A model generated the notes under the pieces. That model saw only the letters and a program-made list of their open reading frames with translations. It did no database searches and was not told the DNA's origin. A stretch of DNA of 64,000 nucleotides from Streptomyces sp. TBY4 (lineage in GTDB: Bacteria > Actinomycetota > Actinomycetes > Streptomycetales > Streptomycetaceae), in the NCBI RefSeq assembly GCF_024213195.1, contig NZ_JANAVF010000003.1, positions 535,612 to 599,611 of the forward strand, written 5' to 3'. A program made the position numbers and the translations under genes. Below, in pieces: positions 52,926 to 62,212 of this stretch (position 1 is its first letter; every line of letters begins with the position of its first letter).

Positions 52926-54209
52926 CTAGAGGAACGAGTTGATCTCGATCGTCTCGGTGCGGCCGGGGCCGACGCCGATCGCGGAGATCGGGGCGCCCGA
53001 CATCTCCTCGAGGGCCTTGACGTACGCCTGGGCGTTCTTCGGGAGGTCCGCGAAGGTCTTGGCCTTGGTGATGTCCTCGGACCAGCCGGGGAGGTTTTCG
53101 TAGATCGGCTTCGCGTGGTGGAAGTCCGACTGCGAGTACGGGAGCTCCTCGACGCGCTTGCCGTCGATCTCGTACGCGACGCAGACCGGGATCTCCTCCC
53201 AGCCGGTCAGCACGTCCAGCTTGGTGAGGAAGAAGTCCGTCAGGCCGTTGACGCGGGTCGCGTAGCGGGCGATCGGGGCGTCGAACCAGCCGCAGCGGCG
53301 GTCACGGCCGGTGGTCACACCGCGCTCGCCGCCGATGCGGCGCAGGGCCTCGCCGTCCGCGTCGAACAGCTCGGTCGGGAACGGACCGGAGCCGACACGG
53401 GTCGTGTAGGCCTTGAGGATGCCGATGACGCGGCTGATCTTCGTCGGGCCGACACCCGCACCGGTGCAGGCGCCACCGGCGGTCGGGTTCGAAGAGGTGA
53501 CGAAGGGGTACGTGCCGTGGTCGACGTCGAGCAGCGTGCCCTGGCCGCCCTCGAAGAGCACGACCTTGTCCTCGTCGAGCGCGTTGTTGATGATCAGGGT
53601 GGTGTCGGCGACGTACGGCTTGATCTGCTCCGCGTACTGGAGCATCTCTTCGACGATCTGGGCCGGGTCGATCGCGCGGCGGTTGTACAGCTTCGCGAGG
53701 AGCTGGTTCTTGCCCTCCAGCGCCGCTTCGACCTTCTGGGTGAGGATCGACTCGTCGTAGAGGTCCTGGACGCGGATGCCGACGCGGTTGATCTTGTCCG
53801 CGTAGGTCGGGCCGATGCCGCGGCCGGTCGTACCGATCTTGCGCTTGCCGAGGAAGCGCTCGCCGACCTTGTCGAGGGTGACGTTGTACGGCGTGATCAG
53901 GTGCGCGTTGCCGCTGAGCAGCAGCTTCGAGGTGTCGATGCCGCGCTCGTTGAGGCCGCGCAGCTCGGAGAGCAGGACGGCCGGGTCGACGACGACACCG
54001 TTGCCGATGACCGGGGTGCATCCGGGGGAGAGGATGCCGGAAGGGAGGAGGTGCAGTGCGTACTTCTGGTCGCCCACGACGACCGTGTGGCCGGCGTTGT
54101 TGCCGCCCTGGTAACGCACTACATAGTCAACGGATCCACCGAGCAGGTCGGTGGCCTTTCCCTTGCCCTCGTCACCCCACTGAGCTCCGAGCAGCACAAG
54201 AGCGGGCAC
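52926..54209 (-). CDS. purA: Adenylosuccinate synthetase
   Basis: This 427-residue enzyme joins IMP and aspartate with GTP on the way to AMP. The GDEGKGK loop (about residue 12-18), the [14 protein letters not shown] block, [20 protein letters not shown] and the [10 protein letters not shown] segment are all intact. A hairpin (about 54310-54338) lies in the 160 bases before its start and may belong to its leader. It is divergent from the DAG-kinase-like gene. Confidence 0.96.
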   Translation of the reverse strand: MPALVLLGAQWGDEGKGKATDLLGGSVDYVVRYQGGNNAGHTVVVGDQKYALHLLPSGILSPGCTPVIGNGVVVDPAVLLSELRGLNERGIDTSKLLLSGNAHLITPYNVTLDKVGERFLGKRKIGTTGRGIGPTYADKINRVGIRVQDLYDESILTQKVEAALEGKNQLLAKLYNRRAIDPAQIVEEMLQYAEQIKPYVADTTLIINNALDEDKVVLFEGGQGTLLDVDHGTYPFVTSSNPTAGGACTGAGVGPTKISRVIGILKAYTTRVGSGPFPTELFDADGEALRRIGGERGVTTGRDRRCGWFDAPIARYATRVNGLTDFFLTKLDVLTGWEEIPVCVAYEIDGKRVEELPYSQSDFHHAKPIYENLPGWSEDITKAKTFADLPKNAQAYVKALEEMSGAPISAIGVGPGRTETIEINSFL

Positions 54210-54309
54210 AGGCGTACACCTCTTCCGGATGGGGCATGTCCAAGGTCAGGGGGCGTACGACGATGTACACCGCAGGCTGAGCCGTCGGACCGGTACCCCG
54301 GAATAGACG

Positions 54310-54339
54310 AAGGCCCTGGCGCAATAGCGCAAGGGCCTC
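54310..54339. promoter_or_regulatory. Hairpin in the purA/DAG-kinase intergenic region
   Basis: AGGCCCT-G-GCGC-AATA-GCGC-A-AGGGCCT makes an 11-bp stem with one G/A mismatch. It lies between two divergent genes, so it is not a gene-end terminator; a role in the purA leader is possible. Confidence 0.4.
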
Positions 54340-54372
54340 TTGCACAAAGATGCTACCCGAGGAAGGACCGAG

Positions 54373-55323
54373 GTGTCGGCTCCAGAGCCCACCATGAGCC
54401 ATGCGGGCGCGCCGGTAGGCGGCCTGCTCGTGCTCGTCGACCCGGTCGCCCGCCGTCTTGACGGCGAGTCCGTGCGAATCGCGAAAGATGTGTTGTCAGC
54501 GGGAGCAGCGGCGAAAATCTGCCTCCCGGACTCGCGGGAGGAGTTTGCGCGGGCCCTCGCCCGCCGGGGTCATCGCCGGCCGGTGATCGTGGGCGACGAC
54601 CGCGCACTCGTCCGGGCCGTCGGGCTCCTGCACCGTGAGCGGGCGCTGTCCGAAGGGGCCGTTTCGCTGATTCCGGTGGGGCCGGCGGGCTCGCTGGTAC
54701 TGGCGCTGCAGCTCGGCGTGCCGCTGTCGGCCGTGTCGGCCGCGCGGGCGGTCCTGGACGGGGCCGTCGGCATGCGGGACCTGCTGGTCGACGACAGCGA
54801 CGGCGTGGTGCTGGGCGGGATCGGCATTCCGCCGCCGCCCGTGGCGGGCCCGGGCGGGGCCCGGTCCGGGGGCGTGCCGCGGCCGGCCGGGCCGTCGGTG
54901 TGGAACGCGTACCGCTCCCTGGTCCGTACGTTCGGCCGCCCGCCGGCCGGGGCTGCGGCCGGCGGCGGATCCGGTGGGGGCCACCGGCTGCGGGTGGAGG
55001 CCGACGGGGTGGTCCTGGCGGACGTGGACGGGATGGTGGACGACGTGGCCGTGTCGGCCCGGGAGGGCGACGGGCTGGCGGACGTGCTGGTCCGGACGAG
55101 GGCGGCCGCGGCAGCGGCCCCGGGCCCCGGGCCGGGATCCGGGCCCGACTCCGGGCCCGACTCCGGCTCCGGCCGGGTGGTGCGGGTGCGGGCGTCGGCG
55201 GTGACCGTGTCCGGGGAGGATTTCCGCTACCGGTCGGACGTGGGCATCAGCGGCCCGGTCCGGCGCCGTACGTGGACCTTGCACCCGGGCGCCTGGGGGC
55301 TGACACTGCCGCTGCAACGCTGA
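54373..55323 (+). CDS. Diacylglycerol-kinase-like catalytic domain protein
   Basis: This 316-residue protein resembles lipid kinase catalytic domains: a loop near GDDRALVRAVGLLHRERALS stands where the GGDGT motif would be, and ALSEGAVSLIPVGPAGSLVL matches the following strand. The diagnostic GGDGT is replaced here, so catalysis is uncertain. A long Ala/Pro/Gly-rich stretch with two GPDSGPDSG-type repeats fills residues 245-280. The GTG at 54373 has an AAGGA Shine-Dalgarno. Product call is tentative. Confidence 0.55.
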   Translation: MSAPEPTMSHAGAPVGGLLVLVDPVARRLDGESVRIAKDVLSAGAAAKICLPDSREEFARALARRGHRRPVIVGDDRALVRAVGLLHRERALSEGAVSLIPVGPAGSLVLALQLGVPLSAVSAARAVLDGAVGMRDLLVDDSDGVVLGGIGIPPPPVAGPGGARSGGVPRPAGPSVWNAYRSLVRTFGRPPAGAAAGGGSGGGHRLRVEADGVVLADVDGMVDDVAVSAREGDGLADVLVRTRAAAAAAPGPGPGSGPDSGPDSGSGRVVRVRASAVTVSGEDFRYRSDVGISGPVRRRTWTLHPGAWGLTLPLQR

Positions 55324-55344
55324 CGAGGGGGAGGGGCGGGTCCG

Positions 55345-55911
55345 ATGGCAGGGGCCGAGCGGGCCGGGGCCCCGGGCGGGGGTCCGGCTCCGGAAGGGGT
55401 TCAGGAGCCCGGACCGCCCGGTGCGGCGGCCGTCCGGGGCGCGCTCAGCGACTGGCGGCAGGACGCGCTGCTGATCCTCCTGCTGCCGGTGCTGTGCTGG
55501 CCCGCGCTGATCGGGGCGCTGGTCACCCGGCCCGCGCCGCTGCGGGGGGTGCTCCTGGCGGCGCTGTGCCTGCCGGTGCTCGTCGCGCTCCGGGAGCTGT
55601 ACGTGGTCCAGCGCGTGCGGGGCCTGCTGAGGGACCCGGGGCTGCGCTGGACCCCGTACGAGGTCGAGGTGGTGCGCGGCCCCGGGCTGCCGCCGCTGGT
55701 CGCCCTGGGCGGCGACGGCGGCGGACGGCTGCTGACCCTGGGGCCCCTCGGGCGGCGGGTGCTGGTGCCCGGGCCGCCGGAGCGCGTGGTGTGGCTGGCA
55801 GGGGACCCGGGGCCGGGGGCCGTGGTGTGGGCGCCGGGCGCCCGGGAACTGGGCCGGGTGCGCAGGCCGTGGCCGCGGGGCCCGCTCAGGCGGAGGCGGC
55901 CGCCTCGATGA
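55345..55911 (+). CDS. Hypothetical membrane protein
   Basis: This 188-residue protein has two membrane segments (about 40-62 and 66-84: ALLILLLPVLCWPALIGALV then GVLLAALCLPVLVAL) and a soluble Pro/Gly/Arg-rich C-terminal region that looks like a beta-rich domain (LLTLGPLGRRVLVPGPPERV). I do not recognise a family. It follows the DAG-kinase-like gene by 21 bases and probably shares its transcript. Its 3' end overlaps the convergent hydrolase gene by 26 bases. Confidence 0.6.
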   Translation: MAGAERAGAPGGGPAPEGVQEPGPPGAAAVRGALSDWRQDALLILLLPVLCWPALIGALVTRPAPLRGVLLAALCLPVLVALRELYVVQRVRGLLRDPGLRWTPYEVEVVRGPGLPPLVALGGDGGGRLLTLGPLGRRVLVPGPPERVVWLAGDPGPGAVVWAPGARELGRVRRPWPRGPLRRRRPPR

Positions 55912-56584
55912 GGTCGCAGACCGGGCCGGGCACGGAGGCGAGCGAGGCGTGGCTCGCGTCGAGCTCGATGGTCTTGCGGGGGTTCATGCGGGCGGCCATG
56001 CGGCGCTCGTTGTCGGGATGGATCATGCGGTCGGCGGTGGAGACCTGGTACCAGGACGGCTTCGCACGCCAGGCGGGTGCGGTGACGGCGTCGCCGAAGG
56101 TGGAGGCGAGGGGAGCCTTCTGGGTCACGGCCATGACCAGGGCTTCTTCCGGGGTGAGGTCCTGGGCGAAGCTCTCGTGGAACTTGTCCGGCATGACCCA
56201 CAGGTAGCCGTCGGAGTCGGGCGCGATGTTCGCGAAGGCGGCCGGCGGGTTCTCCTGCGTGATCCCGCCGGGGCTCTCGCCCGCGTCGGGGGCGAAGGCG
56301 GCGACGTAGACCAGACCGGTGACATTGGGCAGGTCCCCGGCTTCGGTGATGACGGCTCCGCCGTACGAGTGGCCGACGAGGACCACCGGTCCGTCGATCT
56401 GCCGGACCATCTTGCGGGTCCGTTCGGCGTCGTCGGCGAGGGAGGTCAGCGGGTTCTCAACGGCGTGCAGATCGGTGTACCCGCGGCGGTGGAGCTCGCC
56501 GATGACCTTGGCCCAGTGGGCGGCGCCGCCCCAGAAGCCGTGGACGAGGACGATGGCGGGGGTGCGGGCAGGGCTGTCGGCCAT
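55886..56584 (-). CDS. Alpha/beta hydrolase
   Basis: This 232-residue hydrolase opens MADSPARTPAIVLVHGFWGG and has the nucleophile box GHSYGGA, a catalytic Asp near TADRMIHPDNERR and a His in ELDASHASL. It resembles the Streptomyces hydrolases related to plant methylesterase-like enzymes. The ATG at 56584 has an AGGAG Shine-Dalgarno. Substrate unknown. The 185 bases up to the response regulator include the palindrome at 56736. Confidence 0.8.
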   Translation of the reverse strand: MADSPARTPAIVLVHGFWGGAAHWAKVIGELHRRGYTDLHAVENPLTSLADDAERTRKMVRQIDGPVVLVGHSYGGAVITEAGDLPNVTGLVYVAAFAPDAGESPGGITQENPPAAFANIAPDSDGYLWVMPDKFHESFAQDLTPEEALVMAVTQKAPLASTFGDAVTAPAWRAKPSWYQVSTADRMIHPDNERRMAARMNPRKTIELDASHASLASVPGPVCDLIEAAASA

Positions 56585-56735
56585 GGGGTTCTGCTCCTGA
56601 GTCCGGTGTTCCCCCGCCCGGTGCCGGGCCGGAGGCCCCCCGGGCCACGCTAGGCGGCCGGTCCGCCGCCCGCCACGCGCCACGGAGCCACCGCACCCAC
56701 CGCAGCCTTTCCTTGATCCACTCCCGTCCGAAAAG

Positions 56736-56755
56736 TTGTCCACAGCTGTGGACAA
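56736..56755. promoter_or_regulatory. Two inverted DnaA boxes (or terminator)
   Basis: TTGTCCACA-GC-TGTGGACAA is a perfect 20-bp palindrome made of two Streptomyces DnaA boxes (TTGTCCACA). It is followed by TTTTT, and on the other strand by CTTTT, and lies 15 bases past the response regulator stop. It could therefore be a terminator, a DnaA-binding site, or both. Confidence 0.6.
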
Positions 56756-56769
56756 TTTTTCGGAACGGC

Positions 56770-57432
56770 CTAAGCGGGGGTCACCAGCCGGGTCTCGTAG
56801 GCGAACACCGCCGCCTGTGTCCGGTCCCGCAGCCCCAGCTTCACCAGGATCCGGCTCACATGGGTCTTGATGGTGGACTCGGCGATGATCAGCCGATCCG
56901 CTATCTCCGCGTTGGACAGCCCCTGGGCGATCAGCACCAGCACCTCCGTCTCCCGCTCGGTCAGCTCCGACACTCCCGCGGAGCCCGTCTGCGTCGTCCG
57001 GGTCTCCGACAGCTTCGAGAACTCCGTGATCAGCCGCTTGGTCACGGAAGGCGCCAGCAGCGCCTCCCCGGCGGCCACCACCCGCACCCCGTCGGCCAGT
57101 TGCCGGGCGGAGGCGTCCTTGAGGAGGAACCCGGACGCGCCCGCCCGCAGCGCCTGGTACACGTACTCGTCGAGGTCGAAGGTCGTCAGGACCAGCACCT
57201 TCGCGTCCGTGTCGGCGGCCACGATCTCCCGGGTCGCCTCCAGCCCGTTCATCTCCGGCATCCGGATGTCCATCAGCACCACGTCCGGCTCCAGCGCGGC
57301 CACTTGGGCGACGGCCTCCCGCCCGTTCACCGCCTCCCCGACCACTTCGATGCCGTCCATCGCGTTCAGCAGGACGGAGAACCCCTCACGGACCATCATC
57401 TGGTCGTCGACGATGAGCACTCTGATCGTCAT
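56770..57432 (-). CDS. NarL-type response regulator 1
   Basis: This 220-residue regulator has a receiver domain with Asp9/Asp10 and the phospho-acceptor Asp55 (VVLMDIRMPEMNG), and a C-terminal LuxR HTH (ELTEREVLVLIAQGLSNAEI region, followed by TIKTHVSRILVKLGLRDRTQ). It is the partner of the kinase at 57429, whose TGA overlaps its ATG (ATGA). A close copy of the pair follows at 58844. Target genes are unknown. Confidence 0.92.
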   Translation of the reverse strand: MTIRVLIVDDQMMVREGFSVLLNAMDGIEVVGEAVNGREAVAQVAALEPDVVLMDIRMPEMNGLEATREIVAADTDAKVLVLTTFDLDEYVYQALRAGASGFLLKDASARQLADGVRVVAAGEALLAPSVTKRLITEFSKLSETRTTQTGSAGVSELTERETEVLVLIAQGLSNAEIADRLIIAESTIKTHVSRILVKLGLRDRTQAAVFAYETRLVTPA

Positions 57433-58754
57433 GCCGGATCCTTCGCGGGCTCCGGGCGGCTGCTGGGCACCGGTATGAACACCGCCACCTCGTACCCCCC
57501 GGCGGCCCGCTCCCCGGCCGTCATCTCCCCCTCCAGCATGGCCACCCGCTCGCGCATCCCGGTGACCCCCTGCCCGGCCCCCGGCGAGGGCCGCACGTCC
57601 CCGGTGGCGGCCTCATTGACGATGCGCAGCCCCAGCCCGCCCAGGACGTACGAGACCTCGACCCCGGCGGCCGCGCCCGGCGCGTGGCGCAGGGTGTTGC
57701 TCAGGGCCTCCTGGATGATCCGGTAGGCCGACAGCTCCACTCCCGGCGGCAGTTCGCGCACCGCGCCCGTCACGGTCTTCTCCACGCTCAGCCCCGCCTC
57801 CCGGACATTGGCCAGCAGCCCGTCCAGCGAGGCCAGCGTCGGCTGCGGGGCGTCCGGCGCCTCGTAGTCCTCGGAGCGGACGACGCCCAGCACCCGGCGC
57901 AGCTCGGTCAGGGCCGCCACCGCGTTCTCCCGGATGGTGACGAAGGCGGCCTCCAGCTCCGGCGGCGGATTCTTCACCCGGTAGGGCGCGGCCTCCGCCT
58001 GGATGGCCACCACCGACATGTGGTGGGCGACCACGTCGTGGAGCTCCCGCGCGATCGTGGTCCGCTCCTCCAGCAGGGTCCGCCGGTCCCGCTCGACGGC
58101 GGTGACCACCTGCTGCGCGGTCACCTCCTGTTCCGCCTGCTTGCGGATGTTGCGGATGCTCACCGCCAGCAGGGCGAGCGCCGAGGCGAAGGCCATCGGC
58201 CCGACGTTGATGTTCTGGCCGTGGCCGAGCACGACGGACGTCCCGATGCCGATCGCCAGCGTGACCACCCACATCCAGCCGGCCGTCCGGGGACTGGTCC
58301 GCATCCCCACCAGGGTCACCGTCGCGAGGTACGAGAAGAACGTGGCGGGGATCCAGGGCCAATTGGGATCGGAGCCGCTGACCACCGAGAAGACCAGGGT
58401 GACCGCCACGGCGGCCCAGAACGCCCCCAGCGGCCGCACCAGGGTCATCACGACCGGGGTGGCCGCGAGCAGCCCCATCACCAGGGAAGCGGCCTGGGGC
58501 AGACCGGTGGTGATCGAGGTGAAGACCACGACGAAGAACCCGGTCAGGCATACGGCCGCGTGCGGCAGGTGCGCGGCCTCCGTCCGTATCCGCTGCGGGA
58601 GCCGCCGGATCAGCGCCCCGTCCGTGCGCATCGGGGGCAGCGGCCGGTAGGCGAACGCGTCGGTGATCAGGGCCTCGCGCAGGCTCTGGACGAAGCCCGA
58701 AGCCAGTCGGATCTCAGGTGTCCGGGGGGTCGCCCCGGAAGTGGTCTCGGTCAT
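57429..58754 (-). CDS. DesK-type sensor histidine kinase 1
   Basis: This 441-residue kinase has about five membrane segments (about 65-190), the HisKA_3 helix with the phospho-His in TTIARELHDVVAHHMSVVAI, and the ATP domain with ELSAYRIIQEALSNTLRHAP and the GVTGMRERVAMLEGEM box. It lacks a large extracellular sensor domain, so the membrane helices themselves may sense the signal. It is followed by its regulator with an ATGA overlap. The start ATG at 58754 gives MTETTSGATP. Confidence 0.88.
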   Translation of the reverse strand: MTETTSGATPRTPEIRLASGFVQSLREALITDAFAYRPLPPMRTDGALIRRLPQRIRTEAAHLPHAAVCLTGFFVVVFTSITTGLPQAASLVMGLLAATPVVMTLVRPLGAFWAAVAVTLVFSVVSGSDPNWPWIPATFFSYLATVTLVGMRTSPRTAGWMWVVTLAIGIGTSVVLGHGQNINVGPMAFASALALLAVSIRNIRKQAEQEVTAQQVVTAVERDRRTLLEERTTIARELHDVVAHHMSVVAIQAEAAPYRVKNPPPELEAAFVTIRENAVAALTELRRVLGVVRSEDYEAPDAPQPTLASLDGLLANVREAGLSVEKTVTGAVRELPPGVELSAYRIIQEALSNTLRHAPGAAAGVEVSYVLGGLGLRIVNEAATGDVRPSPGAGQGVTGMRERVAMLEGEMTAGERAAGGYEVAVFIPVPSSRPEPAKDPA

Positions 58755-58843
58755 GGTTTCCACGGTAGGCGGGCCCCGGCCTGGCCCGCGTCGCCGCTGA
58801 AGGGGATTTCCCTGGGTCCCCCTCAAGTACTACCCGGGCCGCC

Positions 58844-59518
58844 TCAGTAGCCCGTCGGACGGATCAGACCCGTCTCGTACGCGAACACCGCCGCCTGCGT
58901 GCGGTCCCGCAGACCCAGCTTCACCAGGATGCGTCCCACGTGCGTCTTGACCGTCTGCTCGGCCAGGATCAGGTGCCCGGCGATCTCCGCGTTCGACATG
59001 CCCTGGGCTACCAGGGAGAGGACCTCCGTCTCCCGCTCCGTCAGCTCGTCGATCCGCGCCTTCGACGGCGCCCTCGGAGCCCCCAGCCGGGAGAACTCGG
59101 TGATCAGCCGCTTCGTGATGTTCGGCGCGAGGAGCGCCTCCCCGGCCGCGATCACCCGGACCGCCTCCGCCAGCTGGTCGGCGGAGGCGTCCTTGAGGAG
59201 GAAGCCCGAGGCGCCGGCGCGCAGCGCCTCGTAGACGTACTCGTCGAGGTCGAAGGTGGTCAGCACCAGCACCTTCACCGTGGAGCCCGGGGCGGCGGTG
59301 ATGAGGGAGGTGGCCTCGATGCCGCCCATCCCGGGCATCCGGATGTCCATCAGGACCACGTCCGGGGCCAGTTCGGCGACCTTGGCCACGGCCTCGGCGC
59401 CGTCGACGGCCTGGCCGACGACCTCGATGTCGGGCTGGGCGTCGAGGAGCACGGTGAAGCCCTGGCGGACCATCATCTGGTCGTCGGCGATCATCACCCT
59501 GATCGGGGCAGCGGTCAT
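58844..59518 (-). CDS. NarL-type response regulator 2
   Basis: This 224-residue regulator is a close relative of the one at 56770: phospho-acceptor Asp58 (VVLMDIRMPGMGG) and LuxR HTH with ILAEQTVKTHVGRILVKLGL. Its ATG overlaps the kinase stop (ATGA). It ends 90 bases before the first kinase start. The strong likeness to the first regulator suggests tandem duplication with risk of cross-talk. Confidence 0.92.
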   Translation of the reverse strand: MTAAPIRVMIADDQMMVRQGFTVLLDAQPDIEVVGQAVDGAEAVAKVAELAPDVVLMDIRMPGMGGIEATSLITAAPGSTVKVLVLTTFDLDEYVYEALRAGASGFLLKDASADQLAEAVRVIAAGEALLAPNITKRLITEFSRLGAPRAPSKARIDELTERETEVLSLVAQGMSNAEIAGHLILAEQTVKTHVGRILVKLGLRDRTQAAVFAYETGLIRPTGY

Positions 59519-60912
59519 CGGTCCTGCTTCCTGGTCTCGGGGCCGGGTGAGGGCGCGCCGCCCGGAGACACGGGGTCCATCGGGAGCACGGCGCTCACCT
59601 CGTACCCCCCGTCGGGGCGGTGGCCGGCGGCCAGCTCGCCCCCCAGCATGCCCGCTCGCTCCCGCATCCCCAGCAGCCCGTGCCCCGCGCCCGCGGAAGG
59701 CGGGGCCGGCCGGGTGGGAGCGCTGTTGGCCACGCACAGGTGCACATCGCGGGGCCCGTAGGCGATGCCGACCTCCACGCGGGAGCCGGGCGCGTGCCGC
59801 AGACAGTTGCTCAGCGCCTCCTGCACGATCCGGTACGCCGTCAGCTCCACCCCGGGCGACAGCGGCCGGCGGATGCCCGCGACCTCGACGGTGACCTCCA
59901 GCCCGGCCCCCCGCACGTTGTCCACGAGGCCGTCCAACTCGGCCAGGGTGGGCTGCGGATGGTGCGGGACGGCCTCCTCGCCGGGGAGCTCGGAACGCAG
60001 CACCCCCAGGACGCGGCGCAGCTCCGTCAGGGCCTCCACGGCATTCGCGCGGATCCCGGCCAGGTTCTCCTTGAGCTCCTCCGACGGGTTCTCCACGAGG
60101 TAGGGGGCCACCTGCGCCTGGATGGAGATCACCGACATGTGGTGCGCGACGACATCGTGCAGCTCACGGGCGATCCGGCTGCGCTCCTCCAGCAGGGTGC
60201 GCCGGGCACGCTCCTCCTCGGTGAGGGTCTCCTGCTCGACGAGCTGCGTGCGGGTCAGCCGGGTCGCGCGCAGGGCGTAGCCGAGGAGGCCGGTGAAGGA
60301 GAACAGGAGGGCGGCCCCGGGGGTGCCGGTACCGCTCTGCTCGGGCCGGAAGAGGGCCTCCGCCAGCCCGGTGCAGGCGACGGCAACGGCGACCGCGCCG
60401 GCGGTCACCCGGGGCGGCACCCGCAGGGAGACCAGCAGCAGCACCGGGGCGAAGGCGAACAGTCCGGCGGGCATCCACGGCCAGCTCTGCCCCTGGCCGA
60501 CATGGCCGTGGATCTGCCAGGCGATCAGCCCCGCCGCGGTCAGCCCGGTCCAGTACCCGGCCATCGGCCACCGCATCGCGACCACGATGGACCCGCCGAC
60601 CAGGGCCGCCAGCCACGGCCGGACGGGGCCGTGGACCTCGTAGTGGTTGCTGAGCTGCTCCGCGGTGACGACGTAGAAGGCCACCGCCAGATAGAGGAGC
60701 ACCACGTGCGGGAGCCAGGCCAGCCAGCGCGGCTTCGACATCCTCGGAAGGGGATCGGCCTTCAGGTCCAGGAGCCCCCGGGCCACGCTCCGCAGCACCG
60801 CCGAGGTCCCGGCGGGAGAGCCCCCCGGCGCCCCGCCGGCCACGGCCGGATGCGGTGCCGGGATGGGGACCGGAGGTTCGCTCTGCTCGTTCACAGCGGT
60901 CAGCCTAGGCAC
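59515..60912 (-). CDS. DesK-type sensor histidine kinase 2
   Basis: This 465-residue kinase resembles the one at 57429 in the region RRTLLEERSRIARELHDVVA, then HHMSVISIQAQVAPY, and in the ATP domain (LTAYRIVQEALSNCLRHAPG, then LLGMRERAGMLGGEL). It has a longer soluble N-terminus before about five membrane segments. The GTG at 60912 has a GGGAGG Shine-Dalgarno six bases before; a GTG at 60894 is possible. Its start overlaps the end of the acyltransferase by eight bases. Confidence 0.88.
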   Translation of the reverse strand: MPRLTAVNEQSEPPVPIPAPHPAVAGGAPGGSPAGTSAVLRSVARGLLDLKADPLPRMSKPRWLAWLPHVVLLYLAVAFYVVTAEQLSNHYEVHGPVRPWLAALVGGSIVVAMRWPMAGYWTGLTAAGLIAWQIHGHVGQGQSWPWMPAGLFAFAPVLLLVSLRVPPRVTAGAVAVAVACTGLAEALFRPEQSGTGTPGAALLFSFTGLLGYALRATRLTRTQLVEQETLTEEERARRTLLEERSRIARELHDVVAHHMSVISIQAQVAPYLVENPSEELKENLAGIRANAVEALTELRRVLGVLRSELPGEEAVPHHPQPTLAELDGLVDNVRGAGLEVTVEVAGIRRPLSPGVELTAYRIVQEALSNCLRHAPGSRVEVGIAYGPRDVHLCVANSAPTRPAPPSAGAGHGLLGMRERAGMLGGELAAGHRPDGGYEVSAVLPMDPVSPGGAPSPGPETRKQDR

Positions 60913-62212
60913 GGAGGGCCTCCCGGGAGGGAGTCGCCGGGCCGGTGACTGTGCTGTCAGCGGCCGGAGTTGGGGCGGTGGGGACGACGGGGGTGATGCT
61001 CCCCCGGGTCGCGGCGGAGGAGGCGACGATCCGGGAGGGGACGGCCGGCGTTCCGGACGATCCGCGCCGGGCCCGGACCCGCGGGCGGCCGCCCGCCTGC
61101 TCGTAGGTGTGGAAGGCGGCCCAGCAGACCGCCAGCGCGGCCGCGAACACGGGCAGCCACAGCAGCCGGACGGCTATCCACTGCGGGGAGTCGGGCACGG
61201 TGTGCAGGCCGGGCAGATCGGCGGAGACCAGCAGTCCCAGGGTGGTGACGGCCATCATCGCGGTCTGGTGCCACAGGAAGACCGTCATGGCGGACAGATT
61301 CACCAGCGCCACCTTCGCCCAGGCCCGCGGCCGGCTCATCCACCGGGCGAGCCGGTCGCGCAGCAGCAGCGCCAGCCCGCACTGGGCCAGGCCGAAGGCG
61401 ACGGCGGCCAGCGTCGGCGGGTTCAGGTTCGAGACCGCGGCTCCGGGAACGCCGACCATCGAGGCGGGATAGCCGCCCCAGAGGATCAGCCCGGCCGTGG
61501 CGGCGATCCCGCCGCCCAGCAGCAGGGCGGCCGGGGTGCGCCGGGCGAAGGCGCCCCGGGACCAGGCGGCGCCCAGGGTGTAGGGCACGAGCCAGCCGGC
61601 GGCCACATTGACCCAGCCGATCCACGCGGGCCCGTCGAACCCGAAGCGCCAGACGTCGACCGATGCCACCACGGCCAGCGGCCACAGCGGGCTCAGCCGG
61701 CTGACGAGCGGGGTCGCGGCGGTGAGCGCGGCGAAGACGAGGAGGAACCACAGGGGGGACAGCACGAGCTTGAGCAGGGTCCGGACGGTGTCGGTGCCCA
61801 CACCGCCGAGCAGCATGCCGGCGGACGCGAGGCTCCACAGCACCAGCACGGCGGCGACCGGCCGGAACAGCCGGCCGAGCCGTTGTCCGACCCACCGCCC
61901 GTACGGGACTCCGCGGCCGCGCGCCGACTCGTACCCCTGGGCGGCGACGTGGCCTCCGACGAGGAAGAAGACGGCCAGGGTCTGGAACACCCAGGAGAGC
62001 GGGGCCAGTCCGCTCATGAGGGCCAGCGGGCTGGTGGTGCTGAGGCCGCCGTCGGCACTGGTGAGCGCGGTGACCAGCCAGTGGCCCAGCACCACGCCGA
62101 GGATGGCGAAGGCCCGGAGCGCGTCCACGGCCCGGTCCCGGGCGGCGGGCGTACCGGCGTCGATGCGGTCCGCGAGAGCGGACCAGCGGGCAAGCGGTTC
62201 ACGCACGCGCAT
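60905..62212 (-). CDS. Membrane acyltransferase (acyltransferase 3 family)
   Basis: This 435-residue protein has about ten membrane segments. The family's head DRAVDALRAFAILGVVLGHW is at residues 27-46, and an HVAAQGYESARGRG loop follows. Such enzymes move acyl groups onto sugars, lipids or peptides at the membrane. The acceptor is unknown. It overlaps the end of the hydrolase upstream (14 bases) and the start of kinase 2 downstream, so these genes form a tight leftward cluster. Confidence 0.85.
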   Translation of the reverse strand: MRVREPLARWSALADRIDAGTPAARDRAVDALRAFAILGVVLGHWLVTALTSADGGLSTTSPLALMSGLAPLSWVFQTLAVFFLVGGHVAAQGYESARGRGVPYGRWVGQRLGRLFRPVAAVLVLWSLASAGMLLGGVGTDTVRTLLKLVLSPLWFLLVFAALTAATPLVSRLSPLWPLAVVASVDVWRFGFDGPAWIGWVNVAAGWLVPYTLGAAWSRGAFARRTPAALLLGGGIAATAGLILWGGYPASMVGVPGAAVSNLNPPTLAAVAFGLAQCGLALLLRDRLARWMSRPRAWAKVALVNLSAMTVFLWHQTAMMAVTTLGLLVSADLPGLHTVPDSPQWIAVRLLWLPVFAAALAVCWAAFHTYEQAGGRPRVRARRGSSGTPAVPSRIVASSAATRGSITPVVPTAPTPAADSTVTGPATPSREALRA

